Of a DNA stretch of 63,596 nt, positions 34,132-42,724 are shown piece by piece. Made by a program: the position numbers and the translations under genes. The notes under the pieces are model-generated. The model was not told where the DNA came from. It ran no database searches and worked only from the letters and a program-made list of their open reading frames with translations. The DNA comes from Rhizobium mayense (GTDB taxonomy: Bacteria > Pseudomonadota > Alphaproteobacteria > Rhizobiales > Rhizobiaceae). The stretch's first letter is position 1, and the number at the start of each line of letters is the position of its first letter. Location: NCBI RefSeq assembly GCF_030272705.1, contig NZ_JARFYM010000036.1, positions 1-63,596 on the forward strand, in the 5' to 3' direction.

Positions 34132-35027
34132 GATGCGGTCTCCGGATCGAGCAGGTCGCGCACCGCGTCACCGGCAAGGTTGAACGAGAGCACCACGCAG
34201 GTGATGGCGAAGCCGGCGGCGATGATCGGCCATGGCGAGCCGAAAAGATTGTTCAGGCCATCTCGGATGATATTGCCCCAGCTCGGATTCGGCGGGCGCG
34301 TTCCGATGCCGAGGAAGCTCAGCGATGCCTCGAGACGAATGGCGGAGGCGACCCAGAGCGTCATCAGCACGACGATGGGCGCTGCGATGTTCGGAATGAT
34401 GTGGCGGAAGATGATGACTGGCGTGCTGAGCCCGATGGCGACGGAGGCTTCGACATAGGGCTCCTGCTTGACCGCCAGTGTCGAGGCGCGGGCGACGCGG
34501 GCAAAGCCCGGCACGAAGGCGACGGTGATGACCGCGACGATGTTCCAGAAAGCGCCGCCGAGAACCGCGGCGATCATGATCGCCAGCAGCAGCTCTGGGA
34601 AAGAGAGCAGCAGATCGATGACCCGGCTGATCAGGCGATCGACGATGCCGCCGAAATAGCCGGCGACGACGCCGAGCGCCGTGCCGCATATGGCAGCGAG
34701 CGCGGGCGAGATCAGCCCGAACAGCAGCGAATTGCGCGAGCCGTAGATCATGCGTGACAGCACATCGCGGCCGAACTGGTCGGTACCGAGCCAATGCGCT
34801 GCCGACGGCGGCTTGTTCACGGCAAGAATGCCCTGCTGCAACGGATCGTAGGGAGCAAGCAGCGGTGCGAAGACGGCGATCAAAAAGAACACCAGCACGA
34901 TGGCGAAGGCGAAGATGGTGGAGGGCCGGCCGAATATCATCTGGCGCAACAGAGTGCTGAAGCCCGGCGCGGGCGCCAGATGCGGCGTATCGGCCTGCGA
35001 CCCGATGGGAGCGGTGATCGTGTTCAT
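34128..35027 (-). CDS. Oligopeptide-type ABC permease, DppC/OppC
   Basis: A 299-residue inner-membrane permease. The N-terminal cytoplasmic tail is followed by a first helix ('TIFAFAIVLVFFLIAVFAPL'), the OppC-type loop 'HWLGTDQFGRDVLSRMIYGS' and an EAA-like region ('EPYVEASVAIGLSTPVIIFR'). It ends in 'GDAVRDLLDP', typical of OppC. It pairs with the DppB-like permease, with which it shares 1 bp at the gene junction. Confidence 0.94.
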   Translation of the reverse strand: MNTITAPIGSQADTPHLAPAPGFSTLLRQMIFGRPSTIFAFAIVLVFFLIAVFAPLLAPYDPLQQGILAVNKPPSAAHWLGTDQFGRDVLSRMIYGSRNSLLFGLISPALAAICGTALGVVAGYFGGIVDRLISRVIDLLLSFPELLLAIMIAAVLGGAFWNIVAVITVAFVPGFARVARASTLAVKQEPYVEASVAIGLSTPVIIFRHIIPNIAAPIVVLMTLWVASAIRLEASLSFLGIGTRPPNPSWGNIIRDGLNNLFGSPWPIIAAGFAITCVVLSFNLAGDAVRDLLDPETAS

Positions 35028-35962
35028 TATTTCACCCGAATGCGAGGATCGATGACGATATAGAGCAGGTCCATCACCAGGTTGATCAGCACGACAACCA
35101 TGGCAAAGACGATGACACCGCCCTGGATGACGCCGTAATCGCGCTCATTGATCGCCTGAATCAACAGCCTGCCGATGCCGGGCCGGTTGAAGACCAGCTC
35201 GACGGCCACCGACCCGGAGAAGGTAGCAAGCAGGCTGAGGCCCATGCCCGTCGTCAGCGGCAAAAGCGCATTGCGCAGGCCATGGCGATAGATGACCCTC
35301 GGCTCGCGCGCGCCCTTGGCACGCGCGGTGCGGACATAGTCCTTGCCCAGCACCTCAAGGAGCGACGTGCGCGTCAGGCGGCCGATGAAGGCGGCCTTGA
35401 CCAACGCCAGCGTCAAGGCCGGCAGGAAGACGTGATACATGCGGTCGGCAAAACCATAGCCCGCCCCATTGATCGGGAACAGGCGCAGATTGAGCGCGAA
35501 AATGATCAGGAGCAGCGCGCCGAGATAGAAATCCGGAACGGCATAACCGAAAAGCGAGAAGGCACGCACGCTGTTGTCCGGCAGCTTGTCGCGATTGGTC
35601 GCGGCCATCACGCCTATCGGCACGCCGGCACCGACACCCATGATCATAGCGACCACGGTCAGCTCGATCGTGTAGGGCAGGTTGCGGCCGATAAGGTCGA
35701 GCACCGAGGCGCCGTTCATATAGGAGGTGCCGAGATTGAAGGTCACGACCCCGTAGAGGAAGTTGATATATTGATGCCAGAGGGGCACATCGAGGCCCAT
35801 CTTGGCGCGGAACTGCGCGAGCTGCTCCGGGAGAGCGGCGTCCCCCAGAGCAGCTATCGCCGGATCGCCGGGCAGAATGCGCATCGCAATGAAGACGAGC
35901 GTCAACACCAGCCAGATAGTCGGTATGGCGTCTACGAGCCTTAGGAAGAGATATCTGCCCAT
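35027..35962 (-). CDS. Oligopeptide-type ABC permease, DppB/OppB
   Basis: A 311-residue permease with about six helices. The DppB signature 'FIAMRILPGDPAIAALG' is in the first periplasmic segment. An EAA-like loop is 'VLGKDYVRTARAKGAREPRV', followed by 'IYRHGLRNALLPLTTGMGLS'. It lies 24 bp after the binding-protein gene and begins the membrane part of the importer. Confidence 0.94.
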   Translation of the reverse strand: MGRYLFLRLVDAIPTIWLVLTLVFIAMRILPGDPAIAALGDAALPEQLAQFRAKMGLDVPLWHQYINFLYGVVTFNLGTSYMNGASVLDLIGRNLPYTIELTVVAMIMGVGAGVPIGVMAATNRDKLPDNSVRAFSLFGYAVPDFYLGALLLIIFALNLRLFPINGAGYGFADRMYHVFLPALTLALVKAAFIGRLTRTSLLEVLGKDYVRTARAKGAREPRVIYRHGLRNALLPLTTGMGLSLLATFSGSVAVELVFNRPGIGRLLIQAINERDYGVIQGGVIVFAMVVVLINLVMDLLYIVIDPRIRVK

Positions 35963-35986
35963 TGCTTTCTACCTGTATGAAAAGCT

Positions 35987-37588
35987 TTACGCGGTCTTGG
36001 TGGCGCGATGGAAACGCCAGCGGGCGTAACCGCTCTTGACGTCGTAGCCGAGACTGATGCGGGCGTTGCGCGCCACGGTGAAGGAGAGCGTCGACATGCC
36101 GATCAACGGCAGATCACGCAGCACCTGCAGCTCGATCTGCTTGCAATAATCGACGTAGCTCTTGAAGTCGGTGGACTGCAGCGCCTTGTCGAGCAGCCCG
36201 TCGATGCCGGGCATGGCGACACCATAATGGCTGTAGTTGATACCGCCGCTGCCGTCGGCCTTAACCTCGGACTTGGTCGAAAGCTGCTGGAAATAAAGCT
36301 GCGTCGGGATCGGCGGATAGCTCGACGAATGCAAAGCGAGGGTGTTCTTGTCCATGTGATTGTCGGCATGATAGGCGGTATGGTCGCCAATATGCAGGTT
36401 CATGCGCATGCCAACCGCGCGCAGCTGTTCCTGGACGATCAGCATGATGGAGGAATAGTCCTCGCGCTGGCTGCAATTGCTGTCGAAATCGAAGCCGTTC
36501 GGAAAGCCGGCTTCGGCAAGCAGTGCCTTCGCCTTGGCCGGATCGTAGTTGTATTGCAGTTCCGGCGGCAGATCCTGGGTCTTGAAGCCGGCCGGGAAGA
36601 AATCGGGTTGCAAACCGGCCGTGAAGCCACCCATCGGCTTCAATGCATCGGCAACCGCGTGGCGGTCGACGGCATACATGATCGCCTGGCGGACCTTGAG
36701 GTTGTCAAAGGGCTTGCGGTTGAGGTTGACGTGGAGCGTGTTGAACGAGCCCGGCGCGGTCATGTCGAATTTCAGCGTCGAGTCGCGCTGCAGCATGGAG
36801 TCGACCCAGCCCGGTGCGCGTACGGCCTCGATCATGTCGACATCGCCCGACAGCAGCGCCAGCGTACGCGCCGTAGTGTCGGCGATATATACGCATTCGA
36901 CGTTGGCGATCTTTGCCTTGTTTTTCGTGTCCCAATAGCCCTCGTGGCGCTTCATCGCGGCGCCCCACTGATTGTCGAAGCGGGTGAGTTCGTAGGGGCC
37001 GGTGCCGACGGCATCGGTGGCGAATTTTGCCGCGCCGATCTTGTCGAACGCCTTCTTCGAGACGATGGACGTGTTATTGCAAAAGATCGACGTGCCGAGC
37101 AGGTTGACGTCGGGCGTCTTTAACTGGACGTCGACCTCATAGGGGCCCTTGGCAACGACGTCGGCGATATTGGCCAGGATCGTCGTATTGGTGCCGTCCT
37201 TGATCGCGCGCTTGAAGGAGAAGACCACGTCGTCGGAGGTCATCTCGCCATAACCTTTGTGGAACTGCACGCCCTGGCGCAGCTTGAAGGTCCAGGTCTT
37301 GGCGTCCGGCGACGTCGTCCACTCGGTGGCAAGCGTCGGAACATATTGATCCGGCGTCGTGGCGAAAGCGCCGTCATCGGGGCGGACGAGCTGTTCGTAT
37401 ATCTGCTCGGTCGCCCAATTATCGCCGCCCTGCGTCGTCTGGTTCGGATCGCTGGTACGCGGGCCGGTGGCGGCAATGCCGATGCGGATCACATCTGCGC
37501 TCTGCGCGCGGGCAGCCCTTAGCCCGATCATGCTCATCGCCGCCGTCGCAGCCGTCAGTTCAAGGAATTCACGTCTCTTCAGGCTCAT
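35987..37588 (-). CDS. Family 5 extracellular solute-binding protein (DppA-like)
   Basis: A 533-residue periplasmic binding protein of the SBP_bac_5 family (peptides, opines, nickel, other cationic or sugar-linked compounds). The N-terminus 'MSLKRREFLELTAATAAMSM' contains a twin-arginine-like RRxFL motif and a hydrophobic stretch ending 'ARAQS', so export may be by Tat. Family segments include 'LRQGVQFHKGYGEMTSDDVV', 'GTGPYELTRFD' and 'NLKVRQAIMYAVDRHAV'. It is transcribed 19 bp after the enolase-superfamily gene, so enzyme and importer form one operon. The ligand is unknown. Confidence 0.92.
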   Translation of the reverse strand: MSLKRREFLELTAATAAMSMIGLRAARAQSADVIRIGIAATGPRTSDPNQTTQGGDNWATEQIYEQLVRPDDGAFATTPDQYVPTLATEWTTSPDAKTWTFKLRQGVQFHKGYGEMTSDDVVFSFKRAIKDGTNTTILANIADVVAKGPYEVDVQLKTPDVNLLGTSIFCNNTSIVSKKAFDKIGAAKFATDAVGTGPYELTRFDNQWGAAMKRHEGYWDTKNKAKIANVECVYIADTTARTLALLSGDVDMIEAVRAPGWVDSMLQRDSTLKFDMTAPGSFNTLHVNLNRKPFDNLKVRQAIMYAVDRHAVADALKPMGGFTAGLQPDFFPAGFKTQDLPPELQYNYDPAKAKALLAEAGFPNGFDFDSNCSQREDYSSIMLIVQEQLRAVGMRMNLHIGDHTAYHADNHMDKNTLALHSSSYPPIPTQLYFQQLSTKSEVKADGSGGINYSHYGVAMPGIDGLLDKALQSTDFKSYVDYCKQIELQVLRDLPLIGMSTLSFTVARNARISLGYDVKSGYARWRFHRATKTA

Positions 37589-37607
37589 AACTATCCTCCC
37601 AGGAATA

Positions 37608-38720
37608 TCAGCTGCGACGCTTGTTCAGTTCGGCGTCGTTGATCGAAAGGCCCAGCCCCGGGCCAGAAGGCACTACAAACTTTCCATTCTGAGGCTTCGG
37701 CAGATTGTCGAAGGCGACATGCATGCGCGTCGACGGATCGGCAAACTCGGCCGGCTTGGTCAGATGCATGATGGCGGAAAGAACGTGCAGGTTGGCGACA
37801 TGGCCGATGGTTGGCTGCGTCTGGTGCGGTACCAGCTCGACGCCATGGGCGTGGCAGATCGCCATGCACTGCATCAGGCCGGTAATGCCACCCATCTTGA
37901 TGACGTCGGGCTGCACCATGCGCACACCGGCATTGATCATGTCGACGAGAGCTTGCGTCGTATATGTCTGTTCGCCCGCCGAAACGGTGATGCTGAGGCG
38001 CTGGGCGATCTCGCCCATGGCGCGGACGTTGTAATGCTGCACCGGCTCCTCGAACCAGATATAGCCCTCGTCCTCCAGCACCCGGCCAACACGCATCGCC
38101 GTTCCGACGGAGTAGAGATTGCTGGCATCGAAGGCGAGCGGGAAACCGTCGCCGACGAGTTTGCGCACCGCCTTGATCTTGGCGATGTCGCCGGGAACGT
38201 CGATATCCTGGCGCGACCGGTCTCCGTCCTGACGGAACTTGATCAGCGCCGGCGTTTCCGACCTGAAGCGCTCTTCAACGGCGCGCAGCGTCTCGTCGAG
38301 AGTGCGGAAGGCATTGTTGCCGACAGAGGAATAGAAAGGAATTTCCTTACGCCAGGCGCCGCCGAGCAATTGATGGATCGGCTGGTTGAAGAACTTGCCC
38401 TTGATGTCCCAGAGCGCGACGTCGAACGCGGCGAGTGCACCGGTGACCGCGCCTTCCGGCCCGAGCTTGATATATTTGTGCATCAGCCGGTCGAAGATGA
38501 TGGCGTGGTCGAGCGCATCGAGGCCGACCAGGGATTCGGCGAAATCCCTGACCACGCCAAGCGAGTGCTCGCCGCCCATCATCGGCGACGCTTCACCATG
38601 GCCGACGATACCGTCGGTCGTGGTGACGCGGATGAACGCCGTACGGCGGCCCGGCGGCTCGTTGGGCTCCCAGCTGACCTGGAAAGCCTCGACGGATTTA
38701 ATGGTTGTAGAAGTCGGCAC
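37608..38720 (-). CDS. Enolase-superfamily enzyme (mandelate racemase/muconate lactonizing type)
   Basis: About 370 residues. Enolase-superfamily enzymes abstract a proton next to a carboxylate, giving racemases, epimerases or acid-sugar dehydratases. Metal ligands are recognisable: Asp in 'PLAFDASNLYSVG', Glu in 'YIWFEEPVQHYN', Glu in 'TVSAGEQTYTTQAL'. 'VQPDVIKMGGITGL' and the catalytic-type His in 'ELVPHQTQPTIGH' follow. 'ALIKFRQDGDR' may supply the other catalytic base. The start is uncertain: GTG 38720 gives an N-terminus MPTSTTIKSVEAFQVSW like family members, while the frame stays open to 38834. The gene heads the importer operon and lies behind a LacI-like operator, so it probably acts on the imported compound or its product. 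Confidence 0.85.
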   Translation of the reverse strand: MPTSTTIKSVEAFQVSWEPNEPPGRRTAFIRVTTTDGIVGHGEASPMMGGEHSLGVVRDFAESLVGLDALDHAIIFDRLMHKYIKLGPEGAVTGALAAFDVALWDIKGKFFNQPIHQLLGGAWRKEIPFYSSVGNNAFRTLDETLRAVEERFRSETPALIKFRQDGDRSRQDIDVPGDIAKIKAVRKLVGDGFPLAFDASNLYSVGTAMRVGRVLEDEGYIWFEEPVQHYNVRAMGEIAQRLSITVSAGEQTYTTQALVDMINAGVRMVQPDVIKMGGITGLMQCMAICHAHGVELVPHQTQPTIGHVANLHVLSAIMHLTKPAEFADPSTRMHVAFDNLPKPQNGKFVVPSGPGLGLSINDAELNKRRS

Positions 38721-39124
38721 GCCCAAAATCCTTGCTGCAAACGAAATGTTGAATGACAGTCCGGCCTGGTGGCCGAAAATGGGGTCGGAGCTGGCGATAC
38801 GCGGCGAACGGATCAATTCGTGCCAGTCTCCCACGGGGAAGGCACGGGTTGCCGTTCAGCCCAACGGGGCTGCCCTTGCTCAGAAAATTCTCAATAGCCT
38901 CCTGCGATCCTCGCAATACCTGCCGTTTTCACCCGGCAGTCACTCTCTCCACAGAGCGCACCATTGCGCATTTTGCATCCGTATGCAAGATCGTCGTACG
39001 GGCAAATTCGGGAAAACCGCACTAATTGGTAGGATGAATAAGGTAGCACGCGTCCATAAAGCCGCAAAGCCGCCTTTGCTGGCATGTTGTGGCAACACAG
39101 ATATTCCCAGAAGGAAAAAACAGC
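38721..39124. other. Regulatory intergenic region before the importer operon
   Basis: About 400 bp without a convincing gene. It includes a hairpin AGCCC-CGTT-GGGCT near 38858-38871 and the 16-bp palindrome listed at 38973-38988, which would lie in the promoter of the enolase/importer operon. An AT-richer stretch lies at 39000-39060. Confidence 0.5.
38973..38988. promoter_or_regulatory. Putative LacI-type operator, site 1
   Basis: TTGCATCCGTATGCAA is a 6-4-6 palindrome. Its reverse complement, TTGCATACGGATGCAA, matches TTGCATACGCATTCAA at 42606-42621 in 14 of 16 positions. The two sites sit before the two minus-strand catabolic operons. Confidence 0.6.
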
Positions 39125-39958
39125 TCAGGCGTAAGCGTAGATCGAGCTCCGACGGAACCGGGCCACTAGGACATTGTCGGCCATCATGAACTCCTCGCTC
39201 TCGAAATAATATTTGCCCTTGCGCAGCGACGCGTCGGTTATGCGTCCGGCTGTGGCCAGGCGTTGGCCGGGACGGACGAGGCCGAAATGCTGCGCCTCGG
39301 CACTGGTCAAAACCACTGGCGCGGGAAAGGCGAAGCTATTGTTGGTGTCGCCCATGGCGAGCCGCATCAGGCAGCCGGAATGCACGAAGCCTGGATCGCT
39401 GTAGAGCGGATGCCGCTCGCCGAAAGCCGAAAGCGATTTTCGGAAATCCGCTTCGGTCAGCACCCTGGCGGCTGTCGTCACCGGCATGCCCGGCTGCAAC
39501 TCACCAGCCACGACACGCGACGGCGTCTGGGGCTGCGGCAATATCGCGAATCCTGAAATATTCGGCGCAACGGGCTGCGTATCCGGCAACCCGACCCAGC
39601 CGGACGCCACCTCTTCGCCCTCCTCGTTGACAGCACTGATCATGGCCCGGCGCATCTCAGGACCATCCGTTAGTTCGGCGGCCGTGATGGTCAGTACATC
39701 GCCATTGTAGACCGGCCGGCGAAAGCGAGCGCCCATGCCGCCGCGTTCCGCCCAGACCTGCCCCCAGGCTTCGATCGCCACGCGACTGATATGGCCGTAG
39801 ACGAAAGCGCCGGGCACCAGAGCCGCCTTGTAGCCTCGGGCACGGGCGACATCATCGTCATGGATCGAGCCCTTGTAACGGGGATCATCATCGAGCTGTA
39901 CGTGAACGGTCAAACTGCGCGGGAAGAGCGCTTTGTCGGTAGAGGGGGAAAAGGGCAT
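39125..39958 (-). CDS. MaoC/HTD2-like hot-dog hydratase
   Basis: About 277 residues with two hot-dog-like halves, as in MaoC/HTD2 hydratases that add or remove water on acyl-CoA thioesters. The N-terminal half has 'GYKAALVPGAFVYGHISRVA' and 'RFRRPVYNGDVLTITA'. The C-terminal half has 'HPLYSDPGFVHSGCLMRLAM' and 'RLATAGRITDASLRKGKYYF'. The start at ATG 39958 follows GGGTGAG; ATG 39973, overlapping the CoA-transferase stop, is an alternative. It is co-transcribed after the double CoA-transferase, so the pair probably forms and hydrates or dehydrates an acyl-CoA. Confidence 0.8.
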   Translation of the reverse strand: MPFSPSTDKALFPRSLTVHVQLDDDPRYKGSIHDDDVARARGYKAALVPGAFVYGHISRVAIEAWGQVWAERGGMGARFRRPVYNGDVLTITAAELTDGPEMRRAMISAVNEEGEEVASGWVGLPDTQPVAPNISGFAILPQPQTPSRVVAGELQPGMPVTTAARVLTEADFRKSLSAFGERHPLYSDPGFVHSGCLMRLAMGDTNNSFAFPAPVVLTSAEAQHFGLVRPGQRLATAGRITDASLRKGKYYFESEEFMMADNVLVARFRRSSIYAYA

Positions 39959-39965
39959 ATCGGGC

Positions 39966-42530
39966 TCACCCATCGGCAAACGGCACGGTCGCCGTTGCGG
40001 CGCTGGCCTGGAGTTGATCGATCTCTTCATCTGACAGAGCAAGGATATCCCGGAGCACCCGCAGATTGTCGCCGCCGAATTGCGGGGCCGCACTGCGTTG
40101 CGAGCCGGGCGTGCGGCTCAGGCGGATCGGCAGGCCCGGATGCGGATGCCGCCCGGCATCGGGATGATCGAGCTCGGTGAAGAAACCGCGATGGGCGAGG
40201 TAGTCGCTGCCGGCAAGATCCGCAGCGGTTGCGACCGGGGCCGCGGCAACGCCAGCCTCCTGCAGCCGCCTCGCCACCTCATGCTTGCTGCGCCCACGCG
40301 TCCAATCCGCGATGATTCCGGTCAACAGATCCTCATTGACACGCCGCGCCGCCAGCGTCGCAAAGCGGCTGTCTTCAGCCAGATCCGGTCTCTCAATCGC
40401 AGCAGAGAGGGCCCGCCACTGCGTCTCGTCCTCCGCGGCGATCACAACCCATTGGTCTTCGCCGTCAGCCTGAAACGCATCGTGCGGCGCCATATGGGCA
40501 ACGTGGTTTCCGTCCGGCACCGGATCGAGGCCGGTCTCGGTCGCAAGCAGCAGTTCCGCGCCGACCAGCTGCATCGCAGCTTCCACTTGCGGCACCTCGA
40601 CATATTGGCCCTTGCCGGTTCGTCGGCGGTAATGCAGGGCTGTCAGAATGGCGGCCGCGGCATTGAAGCCGCCGATCGGATCGAGATAGGACGGACCGGT
40701 ATTCTCCGGCTGGCCATTGCGATAGCCCATCATTGCGGACATGCCGGTCGCCATTTCCATGGTCGGGCCGAGCGCGGCATAACCGGACATCGGTCCATCG
40801 CGCCCGAAAGCCGGCAGTTCCGCGACGATGATATCCGGCTTGATCTTGGTGAGATTGTCGTAATCAAGTCCGAGCTTGGCCAGCGTCCCCGGCCGGAAAT
40901 TACAGATCAGCACATCGGCCACCGCCACCAGCCGCAGCAATGTCTGCCGCCCCTCCTCCGTCTTCAGATTGAGAATGCAGGAAAGCTTGTTGACGTTTTG
41001 CGAGTTGAACAGAAAGGACCGGTCGAAGAAGCGCTCACCCGGCTTGCCGCCCGGGAAATTGATCGGATTGGGCTTTTCCTTGTTCAATCGCCAGGAATTG
41101 ACCCGGTTCGGTGACTCCACATGGATCGATTCGGCCCCGAAATAGCCAAGTACCCGCCCCGCCATCGGCCCGGCCCAGGCGGTCGTGATCTCGATGACCC
41201 GGATGCCCTGCAGGGGGAGACGTGGAACCGCGGTTCTTTGCCCGCCCTCGTCCTTCGAGGCTCCGGCCTGCGGCCTCCGCGCCTCAGGATGAGGGCTAAT
41301 CTCGAGCCGTGCCGCTACTCCAACTTCCTTGGTGATTTGCTCTGATGCAACTGCATTCTGTTTGCTTCTATCCCGAAGCACTGGGCTGGCTCCATCCTCA
41401 TCCTGAGGCGGGAGCGCAGCGACCCTCCAAGGACGAGGACGGCCCCCTTGTCCATCAAGATTGAAACTTCCTTCGCCCAGATCCGGCGCACCCGCCCGCA
41501 CGCGGCGCGGCGTCTCGCTCATGCGAAACGGCGGCCCGAGGATAACCCTGCCAGCGACGCTTTCCCAATAATTGCGGCTATTGAGATGGGCATTGCCGAA
41601 TTGCTCGGACGGACGATAGGCCTTCGCGGCGATCACCTGCGCCTGCTGCAGCCGCTCCACCAGGCCTTCGGCGGCAAGATCGGCGACCTTCGCCTGGATG
41701 ATGGCAAACATGGCTTCCCAGTTTCGCCGGCGGATGGCCGGATCGGCAAAACGCGGATCGCGCTCCATCTCCGGCAGATCGAGCGCCGTGCACACCGCAT
41801 GCCAGCGGTGATTATAGATCCAGATGCACACCCAACCATCGCGGCACTTCACCTGGCCTGCCGGGATAGTCTGATCATTGCGGCGATGGACGGAGCCATT
41901 GTAGATGTGCCGAAGCACATAGGGAAAGCACATGGCGGCAGCCGTTTCCCCTAGATCGACGCTGACCACTTGCCCCTCGCCATCCGTGTAGCGCGCGGAG
42001 AGCGCCGCCATGACGCCGATATAGGCCGCAACGCCGGCGGCAAACGAAGCGCGGTCGCCGACGCCATAGAGTGGTTCGCGCCCGAATTCGCCGTTGTTGT
42101 TCATCATGCCCGACAGCGCCTGCAGCACGATTTCGGGCGCTTTCCAATCCTTCAGCGGACCATCCTTGCCGAAGGGGCTGACTGTAACGGCGACGCATCG
42201 CGGATTGATCTTCTCTACCTCGGCCGCGTCGAAATCCTCCGGCAGGATGGCGACGTCGGCACTCGCCAGCAGCGCGTCCAACCGGACACGACCCTCGACG
42301 CTTTCGCGGTTGAGGCTGACGGAACGTTTGCCGGTGTTGAGATGCCAGAAGCGCAGCGAAAGCCCGCCGTCCTTCGCTGAAAACGGCGGCATGCGCCGGA
42401 TCGGCGAACCGCCCTCAGGCTCCACCAGGACCACCTCCGCGCCGAAGTCGGCAAGCAGCCGCGCGCAATATTGACCACCCACATTGTCCGAAAAATCGAC
42501 GACCCTGAGATCGTCCAGCGCATCAGGCAT
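39966..42530 (-). CDS. Double-domain CaiB/BaiF family CoA-transferase
   Basis: About 854 residues, two type III CoA-transferase domains in one chain. Domain 1 (about 1-360) begins 'LDDLRVVDFSDNVGGQYCAR' and has 'RASFAAGVAAYIGVMAALSA'. Domain 2 (about 438-850) begins 'LQGIRVIEITTAWAGPMAGR' and has 'SYLDPIGGFNAAAAILTALH', where the family's catalytic Asp lies. These enzymes move CoA between carboxylic acids. The linker (about 362-435) is encoded by two copies of the palindromic repeat found between genes elsewhere in this window. The start at ATG 42530 follows GGTGGAGG. It is divergent from the LacI-type regulator gene. Confidence 0.88.
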   Translation of the reverse strand: MPDALDDLRVVDFSDNVGGQYCARLLADFGAEVVLVEPEGGSPIRRMPPFSAKDGGLSLRFWHLNTGKRSVSLNRESVEGRVRLDALLASADVAILPEDFDAAEVEKINPRCVAVTVSPFGKDGPLKDWKAPEIVLQALSGMMNNNGEFGREPLYGVGDRASFAAGVAAYIGVMAALSARYTDGEGQVVSVDLGETAAAMCFPYVLRHIYNGSVHRRNDQTIPAGQVKCRDGWVCIWIYNHRWHAVCTALDLPEMERDPRFADPAIRRRNWEAMFAIIQAKVADLAAEGLVERLQQAQVIAAKAYRPSEQFGNAHLNSRNYWESVAGRVILGPPFRMSETPRRVRAGAPDLGEGSFNLDGQGGRPRPWRVAALPPQDEDGASPVLRDRSKQNAVASEQITKEVGVAARLEISPHPEARRPQAGASKDEGGQRTAVPRLPLQGIRVIEITTAWAGPMAGRVLGYFGAESIHVESPNRVNSWRLNKEKPNPINFPGGKPGERFFDRSFLFNSQNVNKLSCILNLKTEEGRQTLLRLVAVADVLICNFRPGTLAKLGLDYDNLTKIKPDIIVAELPAFGRDGPMSGYAALGPTMEMATGMSAMMGYRNGQPENTGPSYLDPIGGFNAAAAILTALHYRRRTGKGQYVEVPQVEAAMQLVGAELLLATETGLDPVPDGNHVAHMAPHDAFQADGEDQWVVIAAEDETQWRALSAAIERPDLAEDSRFATLAARRVNEDLLTGIIADWTRGRSKHEVARRLQEAGVAAAPVATAADLAGSDYLAHRGFFTELDHPDAGRHPHPGLPIRLSRTPGSQRSAAPQFGGDNLRVLRDILALSDEEIDQLQASAATATVPFADG
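41245..41295. repeat. Palindromic repeat inside the CoA-transferase linker, unit A
   Basis: CCCTCGTCCTTCGAGGCTCCG ... GCCTCAGGATGAGGG (arms quoted in part; the core TCCTTCGAGGCTCCG recurs at 30846 onward). It lies in frame within the linker of the double CoA-transferase and encodes about 17 residues (around HPEARRPQAGASKDEG). Confidence 0.7.
41396..41438. repeat. Palindromic repeat inside the CoA-transferase linker, unit B
   Basis: CCTCATCCTGAGGCGGGAGC ... CCTCCAAGGACGAGG, opposite in orientation to unit A and about 100 bp away. The same opposed pairing is seen for the intergenic units at 30839 and 30924. It encodes about 14 residues (PRPWRVAALPPQDE) in the linker. Confidence 0.65.
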
Positions 42531-42605
42531 TCGAATTGCCTCCACCGATCATCATACCATTCGGCGCCCGATCTCCCCCCGAACGCAGGCGCACATTAAT
42601 ATGAC

Positions 42606-42621
42606 TTGCATACGCATTCAA
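42606..42621. promoter_or_regulatory. Putative LacI-type operator, site 2
   Basis: TTGCATACGCATTCAA lies between the divergent CoA-transferase and LacI-type genes, 76 bp from the former start. It matches site 1 (38973-38988, read on the minus strand) in 14 of 16 positions. Likely bound by the adjacent LacI-family regulator for control of both operons and itself. Confidence 0.6.
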
Positions 42622-42724
42622 CATGAACTTCAATCCGAATGAATCGATTGAATGAAATCGATCGGAACGGTATTGACCGTGCAGCGGCGGTTGAGGCCGC
42701 AAGACAGTCAATTCGGGGACGCAG

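Noticed and set aside
38386..39189. Plus-strand 267-residue reading frame crossing the enolase gene and the intergenic region
   Set aside because: It overlaps a motif-supported gene in antisense, its composition is not protein-like, and it has no ribosome-binding site.
41150..41460. Frameshifted boundary between two separate CoA-transferase genes
   Set aside because: The frame is uninterrupted through both repeat copies and no start signal precedes the second domain.
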